64,000 nucleotides of DNA from Noviherbaspirillum aridicola (GCF_019656455.1 NZ_BPMK01000006.1:186001-250000), one strand, 5' to 3'; positions 22,678 to 32,673 are shown, counted from the stretch's first letter. Notes: generated from the letters alone by a model not told the origin. Translations and numbers: made by a program.

Positions 22678-23462
22678 GGCGCCGCGCGCAGCCAGTTGCG
22701 GGCGCCCTGTTGGCGCAGGCGCTCACCGAGCACGTCGAGCAGCCTGGCTGTCTCGCAGAAATCGGGCAGGTACAGCTCGGCACTGCTCGATGCGGAGGCC
22801 TCGATCCGTATCGACAGGATATCGGGATGACCCATGCGGAACACATCCTCGTCGGTGACGTCATCGCCGACGTAGATCGCCTTGCGCGCCCCGCAGCATT
22901 CCATCAGCCTCAGCAATGCGCTGCCCTTGTGGCACCGGTCCTCGGCCAGCAGGTTGTAGACGAACTTGCCGGCCACCACGCGCGGCGCGGGGGTCAGCGT
23001 GGCGAACAGGGCCTCGAGCGCGCGCGCGGCGGCGGGAGGGTCCGCCGCTTCGCGGTAGTGCAGGGACAGCGAGTAGCGCTTGTCCTCCAGCAGAATGCCG
23101 GGGTCATGCCCCGGCAGCGCGGCGCGCAGCTGCGACAGCCAGGCCTGGCAGGCCTCGGCATGCGCGGCAGTCAGGCTCTCCCAGCCGGGCACGCCTTCCA
23201 GGCCGTGGTTCCCGACCAGGAATTCCGGCGTGAAGCCGAGGCGCGGGCGGATATCGTCCATGCCGCGCCCGGTGATGATGGCCAGCGGCGCGCTCTGGCC
23301 GAGCCGCAGCAGGCGTTCGCGGATGTCGTCCGGCAGATGCGCATCGTCGGGCACCGGCACCAGCGGCGCGAGCGTGCCGTCGAAATCGAAGGCGCACAGC
23401 AGTCCACCGCGCGCCACCTCGTGCAGGCGCTGCAGGCCTGCTTCGGAAAAGACGGGCCGCAT
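22674..23462 (-). CDS. otsB: Trehalose-6-phosphate phosphatase
   Basis: Dephosphorylates trehalose-6-phosphate to trehalose. HAD-type motifs are in order: CAFDFDGTLAPLVPVPDD (nucleophile and acid Asp), LAIITGRGMDDIRPRL, and GDDVTDEDVFRMG near the C-terminus; FLVGNHGLEGVPGW is the OtsB cap signature. At 262 aa it is the E. coli length. ATG 23462 (MRPVFSEAGLQRL) lies 2 bp after the otsA stop; a longer reading upstream would overlap otsA by 160 bp and adds unrelated sequence. It is coupled to GH15 by an ATGA overlap. Confidence 0.94.
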   Translation of the reverse strand: MRPVFSEAGLQRLHEVARGGLLCAFDFDGTLAPLVPVPDDAHLPDDIRERLLRLGQSAPLAIITGRGMDDIRPRLGFTPEFLVGNHGLEGVPGWESLTAAHAEACQAWLSQLRAALPGHDPGILLEDKRYSLSLHYREAADPPAAARALEALFATLTPAPRVVAGKFVYNLLAEDRCHKGSALLRLMECCGARKAIYVGDDVTDEDVFRMGHPDILSIRIEASASSSAELYLPDFCETARLLDVLGERLRQQGARNWLRAAP

Positions 23463-23464
23463 GC

Positions 23465-25723
23465 CTACACCACCCTTCGCAGGGACTTGCGGCTGTGCTG
23501 CCGGATCTTGGCCAGGATGCGTTCCCGCTGGCGCACCCGCGCCGCATCGAGCAGCATGCGTCCCGCCCAGCGGTAGATATTGAAGTCCTTGACCAGGGCC
23601 CGCATGCTGCGCATGCGTTCGCATTGTTCTATCTCGGGCATGGTCACGGCGCGGTACAGCGCTTCCGCGCTCTGTTCGATGTGATAGGGATTGACGACCA
23701 GCGCTTCATGCAGCTCGCGGGCCGCGCCGGTGAACTGGCTCAGCACCAGCACGCCGCGGTCGTCGTCGCGGGCGGCGATGAATTCCTTGGCCACCAGGTT
23801 CATGCCGTCGTGCAGACTGGTGACGACGCAGACATCGGCGGCGCGGTAGTAGCGGTTGACCTGCTCGGCGTCATGGTGCTCGGCCTTGAGGATGATGGGC
23901 TGGTAGTTGCCGCTCGAGAAGCGGGTGTTGACGCGCTGGACGAGCGCCCTCACCCGGGCTTCGAAGTTCTGGTATTCATCGAGCGATGAACGCGTGGGCG
24001 CGGCGATCTGGATCATGGTGAACTTGCCCACCAGCGAAGGATGCATCTCCAGCATGCGCTCCACCGCCTGGAAGCGCTCGAGTATGCCCTTGGTATAGTC
24101 GAGCCGGTCCACGCCGATCGCCAGCAGGTGGTTGTCCGGCAGCCCGTGCTCGCGGCGGATGGCGTCGCGGCACTCCGCCACGCTCGGGTCTTCCGGCTGC
24201 GGCTCGCGCCATGCGATGGAGATCGGATAATGCTCGACCTGGGTCAGCTTGCCGCCGTAGGAAATCGTCGAGGTCTCGTACTCGATGCGGGTCTCGAGAT
24301 AGCGGTCGACGGTCTCGAGGAAGTTCTTGCAGTGGAACTGGGTGTGGAAGCCGAGGATGGTGCTCCCGAGCAGGCCCTCCAGGATTTCCTCTCGCCAGGG
24401 GCAGATGCCGAAGGATTCCGGGTTCGGCCAGGGGATGTGCCAGAAGGTGATGATGGTCGCCTTGGGCAGCACGTCGCGCACCATGCGCGGCAGCAGCGCG
24501 AAATGATAGTCCTGCACCAGCACCACCGGGTCGTCGGTGCGCGCCTCGCGGATCACCGCGTCGGCGAAGCGCTGGTTCACGAGTTCGTATTTTTCCCAGT
24601 CGGACGAGCGGAATACCGGACGCACATGGGCGATATGGCAGAGCGGCCAAAGCCCCTCGTTCGCGAAGCCATAGTAGTAGCCCGCCTCTTCTTCCTTGGT
24701 CAACCACACTCGCCGCAGCGTGTACGCCGGATTCGAGGGCGGCACCGGGACGCGGTCGCTGGCATCCACCGTCTCGCGGTCGGCGGAGCCGCTGCCGTGC
24801 GCGACCCAGGTGCCGGAGCAGGCGCGCATCACCGGCTCCACCGCGGTCACCAGGCCGCTCGCCGGCCGCTGCACCTCGATGCCGCGCGGCGTGCGCGCGT
24901 GGGAGTAAGGCTCGCGATTGGAGACCACCAGCACTTCATCGCCGGCCAGCTCTTCATGCAGCAGGGTGCGCAGCTTTTCCGGCGTCCACTGGTAGGCGGT
25001 GTCGTCGCGCGAGCGCCGCTCCATGCTCAGGTCATGCAGCAGCGCCCGCAGGTCGCCCTCCAGCGGGCGCACTTCGGGCGGCGTCGACTGCTGCTGGGGC
25101 CGCGGCCCGATCTCGCCGCGCAGGATGCCCTTGACCGACGAGATCCAGTCGCGCCAGCTGAGATGGGCGACCAGCACGGTGATGAGCGAGACGACCACCG
25201 CCAGCACCCCGAACAGCATCAGCACATACTTGCGCGTGTCTTCGCTGCGGCGCTCGATGAAGCTCATGTCGTGGACCAGCACCAGCTTGCCGAGATACTG
25301 GCCGTCGCGCTCGACGGGATTGCTGCTCACATGCACCGGCCCCTTCGGCAGCTGGATCAGCGCTTCCGGCTTGCCGTTGCTTTCGGGCGCCGGCGCGCAG
25401 CCGAGGGACGCGGGGTAGGCGTTGGTCTTGTAGGTGAGTTTGCCGACCGGGTCGCAGAAGGCGATCGCATACAGGCGCTCGTCGCGCAGCGCCCGGTCGA
25501 ACAGCTGGGGAATCCGGCGGTCGGCGTTCTGCGTGGCCAGGTACTCGCCGAGCGGATCCTGCAGGGCGTTGGAAAGCGACTGCGAGCGTGCATCGAGATC
25601 GCGCACGAACCAGCGCAGCGTCAGGTTTTCCACCAGCGGCACCACGGCATAGGCGGTCAGCCCGAGCGCCAGCGCCAGCGGCAATACGAATCGAAGAGAC
25701 AGTCTGATCAGTCTGGACGGCAT
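23465..25723 (-). CDS. otsA: Trehalose-6-phosphate synthase with N-terminal membrane sensor-like module
   Basis: Catalyses UDP-glucose + glucose-6-phosphate to trehalose-6-phosphate. The GT20 catalytic part spans roughly residues 255-735: [57 protein letters not shown] and [15 protein letters not shown]. Uniquely, about 250 residues precede it. TM1 is about 9-30, TM2 about 167-189, and between them is an about 135-residue extracytoplasmic region resembling sensor-kinase input domains ([15 protein letters not shown] ... [20 protein letters not shown]). A linker of about 60 residues follows TM2. E. coli OtsA is 474 aa; this is 752. It heads the otsA-otsB-GH15-ROK operon. The N-module is visible; its sensing role is inference. 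Confidence 0.93.
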   Translation of the reverse strand: MPSRLIRLSLRFVLPLALALGLTAYAVVPLVENLTLRWFVRDLDARSQSLSNALQDPLGEYLATQNADRRIPQLFDRALRDERLYAIAFCDPVGKLTYKTNAYPASLGCAPAPESNGKPEALIQLPKGPVHVSSNPVERDGQYLGKLVLVHDMSFIERRSEDTRKYVLMLFGVLAVVVSLITVLVAHLSWRDWISSVKGILRGEIGPRPQQQSTPPEVRPLEGDLRALLHDLSMERRSRDDTAYQWTPEKLRTLLHEELAGDEVLVVSNREPYSHARTPRGIEVQRPASGLVTAVEPVMRACSGTWVAHGSGSADRETVDASDRVPVPPSNPAYTLRRVWLTKEEEAGYYYGFANEGLWPLCHIAHVRPVFRSSDWEKYELVNQRFADAVIREARTDDPVVLVQDYHFALLPRMVRDVLPKATIITFWHIPWPNPESFGICPWREEILEGLLGSTILGFHTQFHCKNFLETVDRYLETRIEYETSTISYGGKLTQVEHYPISIAWREPQPEDPSVAECRDAIRREHGLPDNHLLAIGVDRLDYTKGILERFQAVERMLEMHPSLVGKFTMIQIAAPTRSSLDEYQNFEARVRALVQRVNTRFSSGNYQPIILKAEHHDAEQVNRYYRAADVCVVTSLHDGMNLVAKEFIAARDDDRGVLVLSQFTGAARELHEALVVNPYHIEQSAEALYRAVTMPEIEQCERMRSMRALVKDFNIYRWAGRMLLDAARVRQRERILAKIRQHSRKSLRRVV

Positions 25724-25969
25724 AACTCCTTCCCTCCGGCGGCGCGCGTGCGCGCGCCCGACAGCATGCCGGATTGCTTTGCATTGATGGATGACAAGGT
25801 GACCGGGGCGAGGACAGGCTGCCCGGTGATGGAGAGTGACAGGTCCGACACGAGACCAGATCCGTTAGAGTGCATCCTGTACGCCGCAGGCTGGACGGCA
25901 CGCGCCGCCGGGCGCATCACCGCATTCCTTTGCTAAAAGATCAAAAGAGAGGGGTTTAGTTCCGGCAGT

Positions 25970-25983
25970 TGCGGCAAGTCAAC
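25970..25983. promoter_or_regulatory. Weak FNR-like site upstream of otsA
   Basis: TTGCGGCAAGTCAA has a perfect GTCAA half and a degenerate TTGCG half. It lies 247 bp before the otsA ATG and just after the LOV-protein stop. The 283-bp spacer 25724-26006 otherwise holds only an A/T-rich stretch near 25930-25960 that could contain the otsA promoter. Confidence 0.2.
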
Positions 25984-26006
25984 CGGCGGTTCCCGCCGTG
26001 CGCCGG

Positions 26007-28682
26007 TTACGCCCGATAACCGTGCTGCAGGCCCGCGCGCTCCAGCAGCCCCGACAGCGCGGCGATCGGCAACGGCCGCGAGAAAAGGAAGCCCTGCATC
26101 TGGTCGCAGTCGTGCCGGCGCAGAAAGCTCAGCTGTTCTTCGCTCGACACGCCCTCCGCCACCACCTGCATGCCGAGGCTGTGGCCGAGCGAAATCACGG
26201 CGCGGGCGATGATGGCGTCGTTCGGATCGGCGCCGATGTCGCGCACGAAGGACTGGTCGATTTTCAGATGATCGATCGGGAACCGCTGCAGGTAGCTGAG
26301 ACTGGAATACCCGGTGCCGAAATCGTCGATCGCCAGCCGCACGCCCAGATCCTTGAGCTCATGCAGGGCGCGCACCGCCTCCTCGGGATTCTGCATGACC
26401 AGGCTCTCGGTCAGCTCCAGCTCCAGCCACTCCGGGCCGAGGCCGGCGCCCTCGAGCGCCGCCTTCACCCGGCCGGCGAGAACGCCGCCGCCGAACTGGC
26501 GGGCGGAGATGTTGACCGCCACATGCAGCGGGGGCAGCCCGGCCTCCTGCAACGCCTTGTTGTCGCGGCATGCCTGCTGCAGCGCCCATTCGCCGATGGG
26601 CACGATCAGCCCCGTTTCCTCCGCCAGGGAAATGAAGGTCGACGGCAGCACCAGGGCGCCGTCCCCGCGCTGCCAGCGCAGCAGCGCCTCGACGCCGACG
26701 ACCCGCCCGCTGCGCAGGTCGACCTTGGGCTGGTAATGCAGGGCGAACTCGCCGCGCGAGACCGCCTGCCGCAGCATCGATTCCAGCGACAGCCGCTCGC
26801 TGACCCGCTCGTTCATCGACGCCGTATAGAACTGGAAATTGTTGCGTCCCCGCTCCTTGGCGCGATACATGGCGGCATCGGCATTCCTGAGCAGGGTGTC
26901 GGCGTCGCGCCCGTCCCGCGGATAGAAGCTGACGCCGATGCTGCAGCTGATATAGAAATCATGGCCATCCACCCGGAACGGCATGCCGATCGTATCGAGG
27001 ATGCGCTCCATCAGACCGCCGATGCCGTTCTCCTCGTGCTGGTCGGGGAGGACGAAGGCGAATTCGTCGCCGCCGTAGCGCGCGACCGTATCCTGCTCGC
27101 GCAGGCATGCCGACAGCCGCTCGGCGACCTGCTTGAGCAACTCGTCGCCGATGTTGTGGCCGAGGCTGTCGTTGATGACCTTGAAGTTGTCGAGGTCGAT
27201 GAAGCCCACCGCGACCCGCTCGCCATGCCGCGCGGCGCCAGCGATGGCCTTCTCTATCCTGTCCTTGAGCACGTTGCGGTTGGCGAGCGCGGTCAGGGGG
27301 TCGAAGTTCGCCTGGCGTTCGAGCTGTTCCTCGGCATGCTTGATCGCCGTCACGTCATTGAGCACGCCGACGAAATGCGTGGCCTCGCCCGAGGCATCGC
27401 GCACCGGGGCGATATGCACGTCGTTCCAGAACAGCTGGCCGTCGCTGCGGTAATTGCGCAGCAGCGCCGAGCCTTCCTCGCGCGCCTGGATCGCACGCCG
27501 CAGCCTGGCCACGCCCGCCTGTTCGCGGTCGCCGTTCTGCAGGAACCGGCAATTGCGCCCGATCGCCTGGTGCGGCAGGTAGCCGGTGATGCGCTCGAAG
27601 GCCGGGTTCACGTATTCGATGTTGCCAGCGAGGTCGGTGATGATGATCGCGTTCACGCTCGACTGGATCGCGCGGTCGCGCAGCCGCAGGGTTTCTTCGA
27701 CGTTGCGCCGGGCGGTGATGTCGATGCCCATCCCCGCCACGCAGGGGCGGTTGCCGTAGTCGATGCGCACCCCGCTGAGATAGTAGGGAACGGCATCGCC
27801 GTTGCGCGCCAGCAGTGCCGCCTCGGTCGTCGCGCAGCCCTTGTCCAGCACTTCGGCGATGCGCTCGATCACCAGCTCGCGGTCGGAGGGATGGACGAAG
27901 GCTTCCGCGTGCGCCTCGCGTATGTCTTCCGCGCTGCGTCCCAGCACCAGCTCGAGGTTGCGATTCCAGCGCAGAAAGCGGCGGTCGGCGCCGATGATGT
28001 AGAAGATGCCGGGCAGGCTGTCGAGGATGGCCTGCGCCTCGCGCGCTTCCCTGCCGCTTTCCTCGATCCGTTCGTGCAGCGCCGCGTTGACCGCCCTCAG
28101 CTCGCCGGTGCGTTCCCGCACCAGTTGCTCCAGCTGCCGGTGCGAGGCGACCAGCTGTTCCTGGGCGCGGTCGCGCTCGGCCAGGGCCTGGGTACGGCCG
28201 GCAAGACTGCTGCGCAGTTCCAGTTCCATCTCCACCTGGCGCCCCAGCAGGCGCAGCGCCTGCTCCTGCGGCGGGGTCAGCTTGCGCGGGCGGCGGTCGA
28301 GCACCGCCAGCGAGCCGAGCGCATAACCGTCCGGTGTCAGCAGCGGGACGCCGGCATAGAAGCGGATGCGGGGCTCGTCGTTGACCAGGGGATTGTCGGC
28401 GAAGCGCGGGTCGGCCAGGGCATCGCCGACGATGAAAGGCTGCCGCCCGCGGATGGTGTGATTGCAGAAGGCGATCTCGCGGGCCGTTTCGGTCACGTCG
28501 ATGCCGACGCGGGCCTTGAACCACTGCCGGTGTTCGTCCACCAGGGTGATGATCGCCATCGGCGTATCGCAAATCGTCGACGCCAGGATGGTGATATCGT
28601 CGAACTGCGCCTCGGGCAGGGTATCCAAGATCCGATATCCCTTCAGCGCCTCAAGCCTCAGATGTTCTTCGGTCGCCGCCAT
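26007..28682 (-). CDS. GAF-PAS-LOV-GGDEF-EAL protein (putative blue-light c-di-GMP enzyme)
   Basis: An 891-aa cytoplasmic protein. Domains: GAF (about 10-150), coiled coil (155-215), PAS (215-330), LOV-type PAS (335-450), GGDEF (455-620) and EAL (630-885). The LOV domain has the flavin motif G375RNC378RFLQ with the photoactive Cys, plus N410 and N420 in NYRSDGQLFWN; the signal-relay Gln is Leu (FVGVL441). The cyclase signature RYGGDEF (537-541) and the phosphodiesterase signature VEALLRW (E665) are both intact, so it may make or break c-di-GMP. The start at 28682 (MAATEEHLRLEALKGYRILD) matches where GAF homology begins; earlier starts in frame are less likely. Confidence 0.9.
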   Translation of the reverse strand: MAATEEHLRLEALKGYRILDTLPEAQFDDITILASTICDTPMAIITLVDEHRQWFKARVGIDVTETAREIAFCNHTIRGRQPFIVGDALADPRFADNPLVNDEPRIRFYAGVPLLTPDGYALGSLAVLDRRPRKLTPPQEQALRLLGRQVEMELELRSSLAGRTQALAERDRAQEQLVASHRQLEQLVRERTGELRAVNAALHERIEESGREAREAQAILDSLPGIFYIIGADRRFLRWNRNLELVLGRSAEDIREAHAEAFVHPSDRELVIERIAEVLDKGCATTEAALLARNGDAVPYYLSGVRIDYGNRPCVAGMGIDITARRNVEETLRLRDRAIQSSVNAIIITDLAGNIEYVNPAFERITGYLPHQAIGRNCRFLQNGDREQAGVARLRRAIQAREEGSALLRNYRSDGQLFWNDVHIAPVRDASGEATHFVGVLNDVTAIKHAEEQLERQANFDPLTALANRNVLKDRIEKAIAGAARHGERVAVGFIDLDNFKVINDSLGHNIGDELLKQVAERLSACLREQDTVARYGGDEFAFVLPDQHEENGIGGLMERILDTIGMPFRVDGHDFYISCSIGVSFYPRDGRDADTLLRNADAAMYRAKERGRNNFQFYTASMNERVSERLSLESMLRQAVSRGEFALHYQPKVDLRSGRVVGVEALLRWQRGDGALVLPSTFISLAEETGLIVPIGEWALQQACRDNKALQEAGLPPLHVAVNISARQFGGGVLAGRVKAALEGAGLGPEWLELELTESLVMQNPEEAVRALHELKDLGVRLAIDDFGTGYSSLSYLQRFPIDHLKIDQSFVRDIGADPNDAIIARAVISLGHSLGMQVVAEGVSSEEQLSFLRRHDCDQMQGFLFSRPLPIAALSGLLERAGLQHGYRA

Positions 28683-28788
28683 TCCTCTTTCATCCGGTGG
28701 CCATCGCCGGCGCGTCCTCGCGACCGGCGGTGGTGTGTCGCTTTTCGATGGGGCGGCGTCGCGCATGTTCAGACTGACGCGCGCGCAT

Positions 28789-28802
28789 GTGATCCACGTC
28801 AT
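28789..28802. promoter_or_regulatory. Degenerate FNR-like palindrome between the LOV gene and ppnN
   Basis: GTGATCCACGTCAT matches TTGAT-N4-RTCAA with one mismatch in each half. It lies about 107 bp from the LOV-protein start and 100 bp from ppnN in their divergent spacer. Weak evidence only. Confidence 0.2.
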
Positions 28803-28901
28803 TGCCTTCTTGCGCCGCGGCTATGGTCACTGCGGCGCATATGCGTGTAAGCTAAATGCCACCGGGATATTCCCTCTCCCTCCCCAACACAGAGAACGCG
28901 T

Positions 28902-30272
28902 ATGGAACAAAAGGTAGTCGACACACAAATCTCTCCCGAAGGACGTCTCGAAATCCTTTCCAAGGCCGAAGTCGCCAAACTCCTCGATTCCAGCCAGGGC
29001 GGTCTCTACCAGGTCTTCCGCAACTGTTCGCTCGCCGTGCTCAACAGCGGCAGCACGCTGGACGACGGCAAGGAACTGCTGGAGCGCTACGCCTCCTTCG
29101 AAATCAGCATCCTGCAGCGCGAGCGCGGCATCAAGCTCGACATCCGCGGCGCCCCCGCCAATGCCTTCGTCGACGGCAAGATGATCAAGGGCATTCACGA
29201 ACATCTGTTCGCCGTGCTGCGCGACATCATCTACGTCAACGACGAGATCATCGGCAACCCGCGTTTCGATCTCGGCTCGAGCGAAGGTGTGACCGACTCG
29301 GTCTTCCATATCCTGCGCAACGCCGGCGTGCTGCGCCCGATGACCAATCCCAACCTGGTCGTCTGCTGGGGCGGGCACTCCATCTCGCGGGAGGAATACG
29401 ACTATACGAAGAAGGTCGGCTACGAGCTGGGACTGCGGGCGATGGATATCTGCACCGGCTGCGGCCCGGGCGCGATGAAGGGGCCGATGAAGGGCGCCAC
29501 CATCGCGCATTCCAAGCAGCGCATCATGAACGGACGTTACCTCGGCATCACCGAGCCCGGCATCATCGCGGCCGAATCGCCCAATCCCATCGTCAACGAC
29601 CTGGTGATCATGCCGGACATCGAGAAGCGTCTCGAGGCTTTCGTGCGCGTCGGACACGGCATCGTGGTCTTTCCCGGCGGCGCGGGCACGGCCGAGGAAA
29701 TCCTCTATCTGCTCGGCATCCTGCTTCATCCTGACAATGCGCAGGCGCCCTTCCCGCTGATCTTCACCGGCCCGGAGAACGCGCGCGAGTATTTCGCCCG
29801 CATCGACCAGTTCATCGGCGAGACGCTCGGCCCGCTCGCCCGCCAGCGCTACCAGATCATCGTCGACGATCCGGCCGAGGTGGCGCGCCAGATGCTGGCC
29901 GGCATCCGGCAGGTGCGCGAATACCGGAAGGAACGCAGCGACGCCTATTACTTCAACTGGGGCCTGCGCATCGACCCGGAATTCCAGCGGCCTTTCATGC
30001 CGACGCATGAAAACATGCGCAACCTGAAGCTGCACAAGGGGGAGCAGACGCACCTGCTCGCCGCCAACCTGCGGCGCGCGTTCTCGGGCGTGGTGGCGGG
30101 CAACGTGAAAGACCAGGGTATCCGCGCGATCGAGCAGTACGGACCATTCGAGATCCATGGCGACCGCAGCATCATGGGACCGATGGACGAACTGCTGGCG
30201 TCGTTCGTCGCGCAGCACAGGATGAAGCTGCCCGGCAAGCAGTACAACCCCTGCTACCGGGTCATCAAATAA
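28902..30272 (+). CDS. ppnN: Nucleotide 5'-monophosphate nucleosidase (LOG family, PpnN/YgdH)
   Basis: Cleaves the N-glycosidic bond of purine and pyrimidine monophosphates to free base and ribose-5-phosphate; in E. coli PpnN is stimulated by (p)ppGpp. The whole 456-aa sequence aligns with E. coli YgdH (454 aa) from memory: LYQVFRNCSLAVLNSGS, DIRGAPANAFVDGKMI, VVCWGGHSISREEYDYTKKV, CTGCGPGAMKGPMKGA, PDIEKRLEAFVRVGHGI, the LOG motif FPGGAGTAEEILYLLGIL, and FVAQHRMKLPGKQYNPCY at the end. ATG 28902 follows an A-rich stretch. It converges on the DUF1631 gene across a strong hairpin. Confidence 0.95.
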   Translation: MEQKVVDTQISPEGRLEILSKAEVAKLLDSSQGGLYQVFRNCSLAVLNSGSTLDDGKELLERYASFEISILQRERGIKLDIRGAPANAFVDGKMIKGIHEHLFAVLRDIIYVNDEIIGNPRFDLGSSEGVTDSVFHILRNAGVLRPMTNPNLVVCWGGHSISREEYDYTKKVGYELGLRAMDICTGCGPGAMKGPMKGATIAHSKQRIMNGRYLGITEPGIIAAESPNPIVNDLVIMPDIEKRLEAFVRVGHGIVVFPGGAGTAEEILYLLGILLHPDNAQAPFPLIFTGPENAREYFARIDQFIGETLGPLARQRYQIIVDDPAEVARQMLAGIRQVREYRKERSDAYYFNWGLRIDPEFQRPFMPTHENMRNLKLHKGEQTHLLAANLRRAFSGVVAGNVKDQGIRAIEQYGPFEIHGDRSIMGPMDELLASFVAQHRMKLPGKQYNPCYRVIK

Positions 30273-30273
30273 C

Positions 30274-30303
30274 GCGCACGGCCGGCCGTCAGGCCGGCTG
30301 CGC
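30274..30303. terminator. G/C-rich hairpin between convergent ppnN and DUF1631 genes
   Basis: Nested arms GCGCA/TGCGC and GGCCGGC(C) around loop GTCA, with a small bulge, span both 3' ends (gap of 16 bp). It lacks a T-run, so it may stabilise or terminate both transcripts. Confidence 0.45.
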
Positions 30304-32562
30304 GAGCCGGCCCGCGCCGAACAGCAGCGATTCCACCGCGCGCTCGAAGACGGGCGCGTACTCGACCGGCGCCAGCGACTCGTCGCGCAGCGCTTCCAGC
30401 AGGGAGGCATAGGTATAGAGCGTCAGCTCGCCCCCTTCCCTGCGGAACAGGTAGAGGGAGCGGTGGGTGCTGATCCATACCAGCCGGCCGGGCAGTTGCT
30501 GGCCGTCGGGTGCGGCGAAGGCGACGCGGGTTCCGAGCAGCCAGGTACGGGCGAGGAATTCGCGTTCGTCCGCGCTCGCGCCCGCGAAAGCCGCGTCGAG
30601 CCGCAGCTCGGCGGCGACGCCGCGGCGGGCAAAGACTTCCTCGATCAGCGATGCGCGCGGCTGCGGCGGCTCTGCCTGTTCCCAGGAGGCGCGCTCCCAG
30701 TTGACCACCACGCGCGCGAATTCGCCGCGCAGTTCCTCGAGCGAATTCCGGGCGGCGGCCTGGCTCCCGGCGGCGCCCCGCAGTATCTGGGTATGCATGT
30801 CCATCAGCAGGTCGAGCATGGACTTGCTTTCGCTTTCCTCCATCTGGATCAGCGCCAGCCCGCCGCGCAGCCGGCGCACCAGGTCGGGCAGCAGCCGGAT
30901 CAGGGCATTGCGCTCCGGCGGTGTCTGCTTATCCTGCACGCTCCATACCAGGTCCGCCAGCACCGCGTGATACTGGCGATAAAGGCTCTGCGGATGATCG
31001 CCGCCGCGCCCGGCTTCCACATCCTGCCAGCTGGCGTGGACCAGCACGTGCGGCCATGCGTGGATGATGAAGTCGGAGATGCGCTTGTCGACGTTCATCG
31101 GCAGCAGCACGTCGCACAGCGCGCCGGTGGTGCGGGTGAGCAGGATGCTGAATCTCTCGGCCGCTTCCACCGCCTCGGTCGCCCGCCGGGCGGCCGTGTC
31201 GTCCTGGCGCAGGTGACCGCTCATGAAGCGGTCGAACGCCTGCAGGCAGTCGGCAAAGACGGCGCAGTCGGTATCGAATTCGTCGAGCACGCGCTGCACG
31301 ACCCGGCCGATCTCGGCGCCGACCGCGCGGCCGCCTTCGTCCGACGGGTCGGCGGCGGCCGCCGCGCTGCTGAGCCGGTTGAGCAGCTGGCGCGCGGGAT
31401 GGCCCTCGTCATGCAGCAGGTCGGGCTCGAGCACGGCCGCCTTGAGCAGCGGTATCTGCAGACGCGCGATCGCCTGGCGCTGCGCGACCGGAATCTTGTC
31501 GTCCTCGCGAATGAAATCGAACAGCATCGATACGACATCGACCGTCATCCGCTCCATCATCGATGCCTTGTCCAGGCTGAGGCTCTCGCGCAGCCGGGCG
31601 ATGTCCGCGCCCGGGTCCTGTTTCTGATGCCTGCCAAGCTCGGCCACCAGCGGGTTGACCGGCGGCGCCGCGGGCCGGTTACCGCCGGCGAGTCCCGCGA
31701 GACCGCGCGGCCCGCTGAACATGCGGCGGATGAAATCCTGGATATCCGGCTGCTGGCCGCCGCCAGCGGCAACGGACGTTCCGATGCCGCCGGAGGGCGC
31801 TGCGGCGTGCGAGACCTGCAGCGTCTCGACCAGGCGCTGCAGGCCCGGCATCAGCCTGGCCATCGCCGCCTCGGCGGTCGGGCCCTGATAGTGGCGCGGA
31901 TTGTGCGGGTTGCGCGAGCGCTGCATCACGAACTTGCCCTGCACGCCAAGGCTGCCGAAGGCATCGCGCACCGACTGATAGAAACCCGGCAGGTGCGCCA
32001 GTGCCGCGGCCGAGAGCAGTTCGAAGGCGGTCCTGGCGCGGGCATCGTCGGATACGGCATCCTTCACCGCCTCGTACAGCGCGCGCGCCACCAGGTAGGG
32101 GCGGAACGGATTCTCGCGCTCGCGCGCCTCCGTCTGGCCGTGCAGCTGGGCGACGATGACGTTGAGGCGGCCGATGGTTTCTTCGTTCGCCTCGCGGATG
32201 CGCTCGGCCAGCCGGCCGACTTCGATCTGGTGGTTGACGACTTCGTCGTCGATCAGCGTGAGTTCATCCGCGCTGAGCTTGCGCATGCCCGGGCGCAGGT
32301 CCACGTACATGGTCTGGAACGCCCGGTCGAGATAGCCGCGGTACAGGGCTTCGGCGCGGCGCAGCAGCTGCGCGCTGTCCTGCCGCAGGAAATGGCGGAC
32401 CGCGGCGAGCGCCGTGCGGTCGGCCCCGGACCGCGCGGCCGACTGCTGGTCCGCCGCCGCCCGCTCCGCGTCCTGGATGGCGCGCTGCGCGACGGCAAGG
32501 AATCCGAACAGGGCGCGGTCCTTGGAAACCTGGATGAGACGCTTGTATTCGGTGTCTGCCAT
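30289..32562 (-). CDS. DUF1631 family protein
   Basis: A 757-aa protein of the DUF1631 family, known mainly from Beta- and Gammaproteobacteria and without an assigned reaction. The sequence is mostly helical and acidic, with no signal peptide or membrane segment. Family-like parts are SKDRALFGFLAVAQRAIQDAE at the start, LRPGMRKLSADELTLIDDEV, VEVVSMLFDFIREDDKIP-like text in the middle, and a C-terminal WISTHRSLYLFRREGGELTLYT that resembles a small beta-rich PilZ-like regulatory fold. That last point is an impression, not an assignment. It stands alone between ppnN and rsuA. Confidence 0.8.
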   Translation of the reverse strand: MADTEYKRLIQVSKDRALFGFLAVAQRAIQDAERAAADQQSAARSGADRTALAAVRHFLRQDSAQLLRRAEALYRGYLDRAFQTMYVDLRPGMRKLSADELTLIDDEVVNHQIEVGRLAERIREANEETIGRLNVIVAQLHGQTEARERENPFRPYLVARALYEAVKDAVSDDARARTAFELLSAAALAHLPGFYQSVRDAFGSLGVQGKFVMQRSRNPHNPRHYQGPTAEAAMARLMPGLQRLVETLQVSHAAAPSGGIGTSVAAGGGQQPDIQDFIRRMFSGPRGLAGLAGGNRPAAPPVNPLVAELGRHQKQDPGADIARLRESLSLDKASMMERMTVDVVSMLFDFIREDDKIPVAQRQAIARLQIPLLKAAVLEPDLLHDEGHPARQLLNRLSSAAAAADPSDEGGRAVGAEIGRVVQRVLDEFDTDCAVFADCLQAFDRFMSGHLRQDDTAARRATEAVEAAERFSILLTRTTGALCDVLLPMNVDKRISDFIIHAWPHVLVHASWQDVEAGRGGDHPQSLYRQYHAVLADLVWSVQDKQTPPERNALIRLLPDLVRRLRGGLALIQMEESESKSMLDLLMDMHTQILRGAAGSQAAARNSLEELRGEFARVVVNWERASWEQAEPPQPRASLIEEVFARRGVAAELRLDAAFAGASADEREFLARTWLLGTRVAFAAPDGQQLPGRLVWISTHRSLYLFRREGGELTLYTYASLLEALRDESLAPVEYAPVFERAVESLLFGAGRLAQPA

Positions 32563-32673
32563 GAGGTGCGAAAAGCGGTGAAACGGTATGCGGGACGATG
32601 GCTTATATAGTATGCGGAATCGTACAGGCTTGTTACAGGTTTCTCTACGGAATCTGCATTGACTTGAGGAAAA

